Origin: Notolepis coatsorum
Lineage: Eukaryota > Chordata > Actinopteri > Aulopiformes > Paralepididae
Direction of reading: 5' to 3'
Length of the DNA stretch: 64,000 nt
Assembly (NCBI GenBank): GCA_963971535.1
Contig: OZ020589.1
Coordinates: 82,918,860 to 82,982,859 of the forward strand
In this document: in pieces, positions 22,201 to 33,239 of the stretch
Layout: each line of letters starts with the position of its first letter
Position numbering within the stretch: position 1 is the first letter of the stretch
Translations under genes and position numbers: made by a program
The notes under the pieces: model-generated
The model's input: the letters and a program-made list of their open reading frames with translations, nothing else
The model's database searches: none
Told to the model about the DNA's origin: nothing

Positions 22201-23677
22201 CATACAGACAGCAGCTAACACTCATGTTAGTGTATGATAATGACTGTAAGCTTTTGTACTGTACTTATCCAGCTGAGACCAATCAGTCTGTGACAAGGCT
22301 AGAAGCCACTATTTGGTGTAGAACATCGACACCAAGTTCCTTCCCTGGAAAGGGATAGCTTGTTGCAGCCCTGGGAGGGTGAGTAGTACTTGTGAGTACA
22401 CTACAGCTCTGCACGGTCACAAGGCTACCAGCGACACGCTTTTGAGTAACATAATTTAGCTTTACCTAACACTACCTGTGAAGCGAAAAGATGAAAAGGA
22501 ACCAAGCCACTGATGACACCGGAAGATATACTCTAGCTCAGGTCATCAGGGGTCATGCATGATTTTGGTATAAATACTTGACCTGCGTATGCACAAGATG
22601 GAAAATCCAGTCCTCTAAGCACCGCCTCTGGCGTCAGTAAGGATGAAATAGAACGGAATTGGCTGGGGGAAATCAAGGGACCGTCCACAAATTAAAAACA
22701 TGCAATATAAAATCACTTCAAACCAAGGAATACAAATCTAAACAAATCTAAAAACACGCAAAATAAATATACTGCACACTAGGATCCAAATCAAAACACC
22801 ACATGGGTAACATTCCATGCAAGTAAAAGATACACAGCACACAACAAATGTACAGAATCTGCTTTTAGGTTATAAATAATACATTTGTAAAGACACATCA
22901 AATGCCAAAAGAAATGTGCACCTTTGACTCAGAATTGTCAGTTTTATAGAAATATGCAGAGCAGTAGTTTGTTTATACTTCAGAAGTATTATTTAGACTT
23001 GGTCTCCAAAATTCATGGAAGTGAATAAGGAGCTTTAAACCTGGGAGGAATGGTGGTGTTAACAGCAGGACAGGGACAGCAGTCGCTAGCTTACGTGTAG
23101 ATGACTTAGATGTAAAACTACTGAAACTGTAGTTCTACTAAAGTGAAATATATCTTTAAGTAAGCTTTCACTGAGGTAACAATACTTTGTTTGCAGCACT
23201 CCTTCCACCTTTGGTCAAGGGCAAGGCTGACCCTCCTATTCTCCCAGAAACCCGTCACATTGTAGGACAGCTGGGCCATGATGTAACCAGGGTGTAGTCA
23301 ACCATCACATCCCCACCAGAACTCAAATCTCACTACTCTGCTGTCACATCATGTCATATTTCCCACACACAATAGGGTGTGATTAAACTGCCAGATAGGC
23401 AGGCCTATGCACACCACCTGCTTTCATTTCACTGGGGAAGGTGGGGCTCACTCATCCTCTCACAGCTGGAAGGTGGAGCTGGTCAGTATATCATTGTTAC
23501 TGTTGCAGGCCCTTTGCGAATAAGGACTTGGGCTTCGTGAAGTTGGGATATGGATTTAGGCCTATTTTACGGTTCCCATGGGGACAGGAATGGGAAGAAC
23601 AGGACGTAATTGGCAGTACGATAGATAATGCATGTTTCAAATACGTGAGAGTAATTATATGTACTACAGTGTACTTC

Positions 23678-23680
<3 letters not shown>
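22201..23680. other. Unassigned non-coding stretch
   Basis: No conserved protein motif, RNA signature or terminal repeats seen. This is the longest stretch here without a recognisable element and could be old unique DNA. Confidence 0.4.

Positions 23681-23744
<64 letters not shown>
23681..23744. repeat. (TG)n microsatellite followed by a 17-base G run
   Basis: About 23 TG units, then an uninterrupted G tract to 23744. Confidence 0.95.
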
Positions 23745-24013
23745 TATAATCCATTTCATTGTGTGTGGAGATGATAATCCACCACAGCACCATCATGGCT
23801 TTTGCACATCCTACTAGTATACAGCAAGGGCAAATTCTGAACCTGGCCCAGTTGTGTCATAGAAGAAGAGTTTTTAACCTGTGCAGTGATAGTGATAGTG
23901 TTTCTCTATATTTATAGACGCTTATTATTAAATACAGAAAGCTGATATGGTATGGCTATGTATGAGATATCTATCTACATCAATATATACTATAATACAA
24001 TTTATACTGTGTG

Positions 24014-24101
24014 TGAGTGAGTGAGTGAGTGAGTGAGTGAGTGAGTGAGTGAGTGAGTGAGTGAGTGAGTGAGTGAGTGAGTGAGTGAGTGAGTGAGTGA
24101 G
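24014..24101. repeat. (GTGA)n microsatellite
   Basis: About 22 tetranucleotide units with no interruption. Confidence 0.97.
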
Positions 24102-24202
24102 CGTGTGTGTCATAGTACAGATTATGATGAAGAGCAATTAAACCATCTTAAAAAAGAAAAGGTTATATGACTGAGTGCAACCCATTTTCCAGAAGATGCT
24201 TC

Positions 24203-24278
24203 CGAGAGGAGCCGGAATCGAACCGGGAACCTTCTGATTACCAAACAATTGATCAATCTCCTGAGTCACTGTTGCCCC
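24203..24278 (-). repeat. tRNA-like SINE head (minus strand)
   Basis: The minus strand reads GGGGCAACAGTGACTCAGGA, then a box-B-like GGTTCGATTCC in the context AAGGTTCCCGGTTCGATTCC. It does not fold into a full cloverleaf by eye and lacks a clear box A, so it is a tRNA-derived repeat rather than a tRNA gene. Confidence 0.5.
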
Positions 24279-25090
24279 TCACCAGTGAGGGGGTTGCTTA
24301 TTAGCCTATCCCTTACCTTAACCCTATTTAACCACTCTCACTACCTACACATTTAAAATGAATCCTTCCAGGATGTGGGATCTAGCTTCTACCATACCAT
24401 ACCAAAACATTGATTTTAGGAGAAGACCACTGGTTGTTACACAAAGGCAAACCCAAGGAAAATAAATATTGAGTATATACTGCCCTCTGTTGGATAAGTA
24501 TGATAATTACTGTCCCATCCTTCATTATGTAGTTCTGTATTTGATAAGATATTCCTTTATTGATCTCCTTGGGGAAGTTCGGGCATCATACAGTAGCAGC
24601 ATGGGGGAGGGGGAGGGGAGGTACAGGTATGGACAGAGTAATAGTAGAAATACAGAAATAAACCCACATAGGCAATTAAATTTGATCTGAATATAAAAAT
24701 ATGAGAAAAACAAAGTGTGAACAAGGGTCTGTATGCCCTCTCAGTTATATTATACGTTAACAATAAATATAGGCAATGGAGTATTTTAATCTGAATGTAT
24801 CCTAAGAGTAAAAGTAAACAGTATACACAAGGTGCAGTATACACAAGGTACCCAATAATGGTTGTAGTCCGTGCAGGTTTTGCTTGCCTCTCCGGTAGTC
24901 CACCATCCCGCTCCTTGCTCTTGCTGATGTTGAGTTGGAGGTGGTTGCTGTCGCTCTACCCTACAAAGCTCTCCACCAGGGCTCTGTACTCATCCTGGTT
25001 GTTGTCTGTGATATAACTTACAATGGAGGAGTCAACTGAGAACTTTTGAAGGTGGCACCCACTCGAGTCGTGGCAGAAGTCGGAGATGTA

Positions 25091-27122
25091 TGAATGAATG
25101 AATGAATGAAAACTTTATTTAACAGATTGCAGAATGGGTACAATACAGTACGGCTCAATACATACAATTGTTAAGGGGATGCAGACCTGAGAAAGACGTT
25201 TGTCTTGTTTCCATCAGGGTCCCCCATTTTCAATTCATATAGACATTTATGACATACACAACATACATGACATTTATGGCATAGGGACATATAGGTATTT
25301 AGTACTGATACATTTGTGACATAAACGGTATTCAAATATACAGTACTGTTACCCCTAGATCCTGACAGAGTATATACATATGATGGGGAGGGGACTGTAC
25401 ATTAGGAGGGGGTGGGTGGGTGGGAGAGAAATATACATACGGCGGGGAGGGAATATATACATGCGGTGGGGAGGAGACTGTCTATTAGGAGGTGGTGGGG
25501 GTTTTGGGCATTTACGGTGGCCAGTTTCGAATTGCAGCCTCCCGTAGGTGCTCTTTAAGAGCGGTTTTGAATGTGGGCAGGGATTCACATTCATTTACAG
25601 CTTTGGGTAGGGCGTTCCACATTGTTGTGGCATAATTGCGAAACGTGTTTAGTCCCTTGTTTGATCTGAATCTGGGTTTAACATGATTTGTTGAGCTTCC
25701 TCTGGTGTAGTGGTTGTGGTATTCACTGACCTTTGGGAAGTATTTTGACATGTACATGGGCACCCCGGTCGTATAGTGTATCTTGTAGACCAGGCCCATT
25801 GCAAGTTGCTGTACTCTGTCGTCTACTCTAAGCCATCCTAGGTTGTCAAAGTGGGCAGGGGTGAGGTGGGTTCTGGGGTTCAGGTCAAGTAGTAGTCTGA
25901 CCAGTTTGTTTTGTGATGTTTGTAATTTTGTTTTAAGCGCCTTTGAGGTGCTTTGGTACCATGAGGTGCATGCATAGTCATAGTACCCTTGAATGAGTGC
26001 TCCTGCCAGAGTCTTCAGGGTATTCTTGTTTACCAGGGAGGAGATCCGGTACAAGAATCTAGTTCGTTGGTTGACTTTTTTTATTACATTGGATGCCATT
26101 TTGTTACAGGAAAGATTTGCCTCTAGGATGGAACCCAGGTAGGTAATTTCGTCTTTCCTTGTGACAATATTGTCACCCACTGTAACTGAGAAGCCGTCGG
26201 TCTTGCTGAGTTTGTTATTTGAACCGAAGAGAATGGACTCTGTTTTGCCCATGTGTAATGATAGTTTGTTATCAGCGAGCCATATGCAGATTTTGCCTAG
26301 TTCCGAGCTGAGGGTTTTTTCAACCTGCAGCTTGTTCTTGTCAGAGACCAGCAGGGCTGAGTCGTCCGCAAACAGGAACAAGTTGCAGTCACAGGCTGAC
26401 GACATGTCATTTGCATAAATTAGGAAGAGTAGCGGTCCTAGTATGCTTCCTTGTGGAACACCACAGCTCACTGTGAGGGGGGGATAGAGTACCGTTTACC
26501 TCTACCATCTGTTCTCTCCCCTCCAGGTAGGATTGCATCCAGCTCACTGATAAGCTATCAAAACCAATTGCTTTTAGCTTGTCCATTAGAATGGAGTGAT
26601 TGACAGTGTCGAATGCCTTTTGTAGGTCCAGCATGACCATGCCGCAGTATTTGCCCGCGTCCACCTCTTGTTTGATGTGGTCGTTCAAATAGAGGAGGCA
26701 TGTGTCAGTGGAGTGGGACGTTCTGAAGCCAGATTGGAATTCGTAGATTAGATTTTTTTCCGCCAGGTACTTTTCGACCTGTTCGTAGACTATTTTCTCC
26801 ATGACTTTCGAGATGGAGGTAAGAATAGAAACAGGGCGGTAGTTGCCTGGGTCTAATTTGCTGCCCTTTTTGTGCAGAGGGGTCACTCTCGCAATTTTGA
26901 AGTCCTTGGGGACGTGCCCCTTTTTATAGAGAGGTTTATTATGTGTGTGATGACTGGGGTGATGGCGGCTGCTGCGTCTCTGAGGAATTTGGAGGGGATG
27001 TTGTCATGGCCAGTGGCCTTGTTAGGTTGGAGGGCGCTAAATTTTTTGAGTACCTCATCGGTTGTTACCATTTCAAGTTTGAAGTCGTCTTTGTGGACCC
27101 CTAGGTTTTTGTAGAGGGCCCC
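25091..27122 (-). pseudogene. LINE-A: reverse transcriptase region with 3' UTR, inserted into LINE-B
   Basis: Minus-strand frames at 27122-26883, 26886-26407 and 26471-25512 cover the RT domain in order. They show NKATGHDNIPSKFL, VTPLHKKGSK..NYRPVSIL, FQSGFRTSHSTDTCLL, MLDLQKAFDTVNHSIL (motif A, catalytic D), CGVPQGSILGPLLFLIY, LFLFADDSALL (FADD catalytic box) and NKLSLHMGKTE. The long C-terminal region ends YATTMWNALPKAV and FKTALKEHL. Two frameshifts break it: one near 26880 and one at a G-run near 26478-26484. The 3' UTR ends in (GAAT)n at 25091. The endonuclease is missing, so it is 5'-truncated. Its 3' terminus matches four dispersed fragments. Confidence 0.85.
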
Positions 27123-27298
27123 AGTTCATGTAGAGGGTGAACTGCCCTGCAGATCACAGTCAGTGATCCATGCCACACCATGCCATGCTCCAGTCACATC
27201 ACTGTTAGCTTCTCCGCTAGCCGCAAAGGCTGGATGGTGTTGAAGGCGCTGGAGAAGTCAAAGAACATGATTCTCACTGAGCTGCTCCAGGTATGTGT

Positions 27299-28280
27299 AT
27301 CAATCAATCAATCAATCAATCAATCAAATTTATTTATATAGCACATTTAAACATGCTTCACAAAGGATACTTGGTTCATACACATACAGCTCATTATAGT
27401 AATATTCCACAATTATTACATTGATAGTAATAATGGCACACAGTCATAAATTCACCAACATGCGCATTTGTTATACATGCAGGACTCTTTTGAGACAGAC
27501 GTATGCGTATTACCGCTGCCATGTTTGGCACGGAGCACCCGGGGGGGGGGGGGGGCTGGGGGGTGGGGGTTGACGAGACAGCCTTGGCTCCCCCCTCCAG
27601 CACGCATACGAGTTAGCTGCCATACAGGCGCTGGGCCATACACATAGGAGGGGGGGTGGGGGGAGGGGGCTGGGGGTGGGGGGGCCGCTTGCCACTCTTA
27701 TCTCCAAGAGGGCCTTCGACTCCAGCAGCTCAAAGTTCGACCTTGGAGTCGTCCAGGAATTTGTTTTGGCTGACTGACTGGCAACATTTCCCCAGTCACG
27801 TCGATTTAAATTTGATTTTGAGTAGAGTGAATTATAACTCTATTGGTTTGAGTGGAGTGAGTTTTAACAACTCCGTCCAAATGACTGAATGCATTAATTA
27901 GTCCAAGTGTCCAAGTGTCTTAATCAGTTCATTTTGGTACGTCCTGTGCGCGGTAAACAGATCCAAAATCTTCTTATTGCAATCCCAAAAGCTTCGATAA
28001 TCCAAATGTCCACGACTTCAAGTTGGTAGCCCGATTGAAATGTCGCAGAGGCAGAGAGGGTTAGCCATATTCTGCTTCCTGGACGAAAATATGCAATCCA
28101 CTGATTAGATCCATTTCGAGTTGATTTGAGTATAGTCCGACAACCGGCACAAGGCACAGAGCACAGCAGAATCGGGCTCCATGGAGCAGTAGAGGCGGCG
28201 GTAGGAATGGCCTTGAGGAGCCTGGGGAGAGGAGAGAAATGCGACTGTCTCTGGGAAGGCTGGGAACAATACTGATGATG
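27299..28280 (-). mobile_element. LINE 3' region inserted in LINE-B
   Basis: Starts on the plus strand with (CAAT)n, then CAAATTTATTTATATAGCAC, the inverted 3' tail common to fish LINEs and SINEs. It ends where LINE-B coding resumes. Flanks GGTATGTGT and GGTGTGT are similar but not a clean duplication. The interior has no recognised coding part. Confidence 0.5.
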
Positions 28281-28428
28281 AGATGATGTACTGGTGTAGG
28301 TGTGTAGGCTCTGTGGAGCATGTAGATGATGGCATCTACCACTCAGATGTTTTCCTGGTATGCAAACTGGAGGGGGTCGAAGGAGTCACGCAGCAAGGGC
28401 TTGAGGTGTTGCAGGACCAGCCTCTCCA

Positions 28429-28775
28429 ACTGTACATGGTACAACAGCTATACAGTACAACCATAGTATAACCACACAACAGCTATACAGTACAACCATG
28501 GTACAACCACAGAACAGCCACAGAACGGCTATACAGTACAACCATGGTACAACCACAGAACAGATGTACAGTACAACCATGGTACAACTACAGAACAGCT
28601 CTACAGTACAACCATGGTACAACCACACAACAGCTATACAGTACAACCACAGAACAACTATACAGTACAACCATGGTACAACCACACAACAGCTATACAG
28701 TACAACCACAGAACAACTATACAGTACAACCATGGTACAACCACAGAACAGCTCTACAGTACAACCACGGCCTAG
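28429..28775. repeat. Minisatellite (TACAGTACAACCATGGTACAACCACA-type)
   Basis: Units of about 25-55 bp are built from CTATACAGTACAACC, ATGGTACAACCAC and AGAACAGCT modules in varying order. Long frames over it (28386-29006 minus, 28498-28884 plus) are repeat artefacts. Confidence 0.9.
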
Positions 28776-28917
28776 CCACAGAGCAGCTCCACTAGAGCAA
28801 TTGGGAGTAGCCTCCAGCTGCAGCCCCGGAGATTGTTCCAGATTGGGCAACTTCCGCCCGCTCCCACGACATTTCTCCCGCTGACAGGACAATGCGCTGA
28901 TTGGCGGAAAGTACGGA

Positions 28918-28983
28918 AGTATCTCGAAGTACGTCTGACGTATCTCGAAGTACGTCTGACGTATCTCGAAGTACGTCTGACGT
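28918..28983. repeat. 21-bp tandem repeat, three copies, in the left arm
   Basis: TATCTCGAAGTACGTCTGACG repeats three times in the left arm. The right arm (30935-30955) has a single copy, so the array grew after the arms formed. Confidence 0.85.
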
Positions 28984-29088
28984 TTCTCTACGTTAGCGAA
29001 CGTCAAAAGCAGATGCAGTTAGTTAGCACGCAGCAAACAAAGATGGAGAAATGCAATTACAAGGTAAGCCTTATTATTACCTTGTATT

Positions 29089-29240
29089 CATAAGATAAGA
29101 TAAATTCAGCAGCATGGGGAGGGGGGAGGGGAGGTACAGGTAGTAGAAGACATAGAGGTACAGGTCACATAATTATAGTACAGTGGAGAAGTAAAAATAG
29201 AATAAAAAGGCAGTGTAAACAATATACAATATTATTAACT
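29089..29240 (-). mobile_element. LINE-B 3' end, truncated copy
   Basis: AAGATAAGATAAATTCAGCA, GCATGGGGAG and GGGGAGGTACAGGTA match 24547-24680 and 54858-54960, the inverted 3' UTR of LINE-B. Confidence 0.6.
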
Positions 29241-29821
29241 CTGGAATATATATTTATTTATCGTATAAATAAAATGTATTATGTTGTCCTTTTGTATTGT
29301 TTCAGTGAGGTGGAGGAATTTGACCGGAGGATCAACAAGCAAATGAAGAAGGAAGGGAGACCATTTTGGACCATATAATAATACTGTAGTTGTGGTGAAT
29401 GAGGTGTTGAAGGAATAGCATTATGTGTCTGATATGCACCAGTAACCTGTTTGTTCAGTGGTGAACGAGGTGTTGAAGGAATAGCATTATGTTGCACCTA
29501 CACCACATCATGTTCATATTAACATTTGTATTCTGTAGAATTATTTCTAATCATTATTCTTTCTTTATAATTTCTACATATTATTGATTGGTTTGGTAAA
29601 GTAAATGGGGTTGAAATGGTTCTTTTAAAATATTTGTATAATAAGTGTCAGTTGTAACCTTTTTTTGTTTGACATGTTTGTTTATTTTCAGTTGATGATG
29701 ATTTATTTCCTCCTTTCCCGCCCATACAATACAATACAGTAATAATACAATAAAGACACAGTTGTTTAAATGTTTATTTTCTTAATTTAATTTCCTATAC
29801 AATGTAGGAACCGCACAAGTG
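29241..29821. other. Unassigned interior of the inverted-repeat element
   Basis: Contains a direct repeat of about 50 bp (GGTGTTGAAGGAATAGCATTATGT at 29402 and 29468, given by its first half GGTGTTGAAGGAATAG) and no coding signal. Confidence 0.4.
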
Positions 29822-30290
29822 ATTGATTGGATGAAAATTGTATTAACAGATTGCAGAATGGGTACAATACAGTACGGCTCAATACACACAATTGTTAAGG
29901 GTATGCAGACCAGAGAAAGACTTTCGTCTTGTTTACATCAGGGTCCCACATTTTCAATTAATCATAACATATGACATACACGACATACAGCTAGACAGTA
30001 CTGCTACATCTATACATTTATGAAATACCAGATTTGCAAATACAGTATTGTTTGTGATACAAAAAGAGTCCAGAAAAGAGAGTATATACATTTGACGTAG
30101 AAACTGTACATTGGAGGAGGTTGGGTAGGTGGGGGGGGGGGGACTGTACATTGGAGGTGGTTGGGGGGGTCGGGTAGGAGGGGTGGGTGGGTGGGGGACA
30201 CTGTACAACTGTACAAGCAAAACTGTACATTGGAATATTGACAAAACCATACTTGGTCATTTACTGTACATTGGAGGGGGTTGGGTTACA
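29822..30290 (-). mobile_element. LINE-A 3' end, truncated copy 4 (longest)
   Basis: Starts GATTGATTGGATGAAAATTG and follows the LINE-A 3' UTR for over 400 bp. This includes the ACTGTACATTGGAGG words that also occur at 25395 and are here repeated four times as a small array (30105-30280). Confidence 0.75.
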
Positions 30291-30404
30291 ACACAGGAGC
30301 AGAGTATAAACAACAGTACAGGAATGAGAAACAGTCTAAATGGGTTTTAACATTTTAGTTTATTTCATGCGGATATGATCTGTAATACCTGATCGGTACA
30401 ATAT

Positions 30405-30770
30405 CAAATCAAATTAAATCAAATTTATTTATAGGGCCAGACAACACACGTTAATGTCCCCATGGGCCGTACAGATCTTCTTTAAACAAGTCAAGAAGAA
30501 AACATAACAATAAGTCAAGAACAGAACAAGAACACCATAAGGTCCAAACATTTTTAGATGAATGCAAATAAATGAAAGAATGCAAGCACTCCCAGACATA
30601 CCCCACGCGAAGGTAAGGAAAAACTCACTAAAACCTAACAATAGGGGAAAAAAGCTCCACAGGCAGTGTGGAGGAGAGAAACCTTAGAAGGGCCATTCAA
30701 GGGGGGATCTCCCTTCTTAGATGTTGGTGATAGTAGTGTTGCAGACGGACAGTTGGTAAGCATGCACTCA
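30405..30770 (-). mobile_element. LINE 3' end, near-copy of 58679-59045
   Basis: The block from AATCAAATTTATTTATAGGG through CCCCATGGGCCGTACAGATC to GGTAAGCATGCACTCA is almost base-for-base the same as 58679-59045, with a handful of differences visible. It is most simply the 3' end of the L2-like LINE at 58679-61978. Confidence 0.75.
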
Positions 30771-31081
30771 TGCTTTATTAATATCTACTAACCTGATCAA
30801 TACAAGCCCCCCCCCTCTCATGGAACAAGGAACTCTTCAATCAATCACTCAACAACCGCACGTCAGCGCAGACGTACTTGCTTTTGATTTTGACGTTCAA
30901 TTAACACGTTCGCTAACGGACGTAGAGAAACGTCAGACGTACTTCGAGATACTTTGCCAATCAGCGCATTGTCCTGTCAGCGGGAGAAATGTCGTGGGAG
31001 CGGGCGGAAGTTGCCCAATCTGGAACAATCTCTGGGGCTGCAGCTGGACCCTATTGGCAATTGGGGGTGCCTTGCTCTAGG

Positions 31082-32293
31082 GCAGTGTTTCTCAAATGGG
31101 GGTATGTGCAACCCTAGGGTTACGTGGGTGTACTGCAAGGGGCACGTGAGAAGATTTCTTAAAAATCCCCTCCACTCTTCTTGCTCTGAACTGCATTATA
31201 TGTACACAGGATCTCGTCACAGTTTGTTTGCTATTCAGGAGTGGAGTAGCTCCTTTAGCTATTGAGAAAGGAAGATTCACTAAACACTGATGAATGGTTG
31301 GGTCTGTGAGTCTGTCCTCTGTAATGATGGGTCTGTTGAAAGTGAAGCTCATGTTCTACTTTATTGTGATGTCAGGGATAAACTCTTCACACAACCTTCC
31401 CTTCAAAATCCAAATTGTATTGATATTTATTAAACCTCTGCATTTCAATATATTGTGTTTGTTTTGTTTCTGCTTCCTTTGTGTGTATGATAAAGTTACA
31501 TAGTGATATATTACGGTGGCCAAGGGGGGTACAAAGGTTTTTTTTCTACCGCAATTATTTGGTTTATAGCAATAAAATACTATGTGCATTACTACTAATA
31601 ATAGGGTAAAACATATTAGCGAAAATGCCTACAAGTCTCCATTTTCATTTTCCAGATTTTCCCAGATTGTGAAAGTACAGAATGTAAGCTTTCAAATGAT
31701 GTGTCATACTTTGAAATTTGAGAATGTTTTGAATATCATATATTAATTTAAATATTGTAAAGCAGTCTGTTTTCTAGATTCTCTAGAACACTCAAGGGGA
31801 GAAAATGGCCTTGCAAAGATTTTCACACTTGAGCTAGTTTGGGCTGGGCGTGGACAACTACCCTCACCTGAATAACATTAACATAATTAAGTGCTGTCAC
31901 AGTAATGACTGTGAAAAGTCTACATGACATTATACAGCAGATACCCTACCCTACATGACATTATACAGTAGATAACTATCATAGGCCTACACACAACTGT
32001 TGACTGTCGGTCTCCTATTTTGCAGAGATCCTTTATGGAATAATCTCCCACTACATATCAAACAAAGTCAAAATAGGATGTGGTTAAAAAATATGTGAAT
32101 TCATACCCGTTGAGCTCAGTTAAGCCTTATTTACTTATCTACTGTATAACTGGATTTTGGAGGTTCAGGTTGTAGTACAAACGCAGCAGGTGAGAGGCTG
32201 GAGGCCACTAGGTAGAAGACTGTTTTCGGGAGATGTGGAATCACTGAGTAATAGTTATGAACATTTTAAAGGAAGCTAGATTTATTTTTGTCA
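31082..32293. other. Possible hAT left end, then unassigned DNA
   Basis: CAGTGTTTCTCAAATGGGGG at 31082 is a hAT-style terminus, but no matching right end or 8-bp duplication was found. The rest, to the DIRS start, shows no gene, although it holds a duplicated TACATGACATTATACAG word (31921 and 31953). Confidence 0.3.
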
Positions 32294-32316
32294 GTTCTGT
32301 ATCGTTAGTGGCTTAG

Positions 32317-32480
32317 CTTGGCATCGCTACTGCACTATCTCGCGTACGTGCACGCGTACTGAATAAACCACAAATGTACCTCTAATACCAGTATTAGTCT
32401 GACCACACCCCTCATCAGCTTACCTTCATAAGCAGGTGTGTGGTCACCTGCTCTCCTCCTTCTCGCTTTCACCACAAGGA
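32317..32480 (+). repeat. DIRS left inverted terminal repeat
   Basis: CTTGGCATCGCTACTGCACT and onward, nearly a perfect complement of 37403-37567; differences are confined to a few bases near the CGCTTTCACC / GGTGAAAGC stretch. Contains palindromes such as CGCGTACGTGCACGCG. Confidence 0.9.
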
Positions 32481-33239
32481 AGAGGTGCCTCGGTAGTTCC
32501 CCACACTTGACACCATGATGGAAGAAATTGGATTAGGAACAGCTTGGGAAACAAGGATACGTTGACATCATATCTTTATTTTCTCTCTCACTTTTTTCGA
32601 GAAAATACGGCGATATTGTCTTCGTACTGGAGTGTCTAGAAGATGATGATCATTCTAAAAACCCTCCACCGGTTTTCGTATTGGGAGCACGCCGCTGCAT
32701 GCTTCTCAACTGCAGTTCCTTGCTGTGTTTGTTGGGGTGAAACCTGTCAGGCCACAGCTGAACTGTCGGACATGCCGCTGTTGTGAGGAGCGGTGCGTTC
32801 CAGGTTGGGTGAGTAGTGTTTGCTGGCGGGCTCCACTTGTCTGTTAGTGCTATGGGGGCTACTTGACAAAGTTTATGGAAACCGGCCCCAGGCTAGGGTC
32901 CTTTGTTTAGCCGCCTAGGCGACAGAAGGCCTTGGTCTGGCGACCATTATAGTTTTAACTAGTGGGCCGCGACCATTGACACTGGTGATCCCTGTGTGTT
33001 CTGGACGAGTGGATTCTCTCTGTCACCGTGTTAAGACCCCATCTTTCATATCCAAATGAGAGTATTCCTTCACGAGGGGATATGTGCATGTAATGTGCGA
33101 TAGCGGCAGATTCATGTTCAAAGTCAGCTATACAGGCCAGTTGGTACTGTGCTGATTCCGCCGGACGTGGTAATGTCACCGTTGTGAAGCGGTGTTGACG
33201 TCTTGTTTTCTCTTTTCTCTTAAAAAGTGAGGAGGGGTT

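Larger units (their letters stand above)
24547..28428 (-). pseudogene. LINE-B (jockey group, Rex1-like), split by two LINE insertions
   Basis: Three minus-strand pieces belong together. 28281-28428 carries ERLVLQHLKPLL, then PLQFAYQ and VVDAIIYMLHRAYT (RT fingers). 27123-27298 carries FFDFSSAFNTIQPLRL (palm motif A). 24547-25090 carries YISDFCHDSSGCHLQKFSVD, with the usual active-site region decayed, then NHLQLNISKSKE and a 3' UTR ending CCTTATCTTATC-type (inverted GATAAGATATTCCTTTATTG). Stops and frameshifts occur in each piece. Short 3' ends of the same family are at 29089 and 54858. Confidence 0.7.
28806..31056. mobile_element. Inverted-repeat element with 9-bp target duplication, copy 4 (MULE-like)
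   Basis: Flanked by GCAATTGGG at 28797-28805 and 31057-31065. The arms are very alike for about 130 bp, from CCAGCTGCAGCCCC through GATTGTTCCAGATTGGGCAA, CGCCCGCTCCCACGACATTT and CAATGCGCTGATTGGC, to the CTCGAAGTACGTCTGACGT word. They then carry different lengths of similar sequence. Inside are three LINE 3' ends (29089, 29822, 30405) and no transposase. Confidence 0.75.

Noticed and set aside
24203-24278. Functional tRNA gene
   Set aside because: Only box B is convincing; no cloverleaf with a proper acceptor stem.
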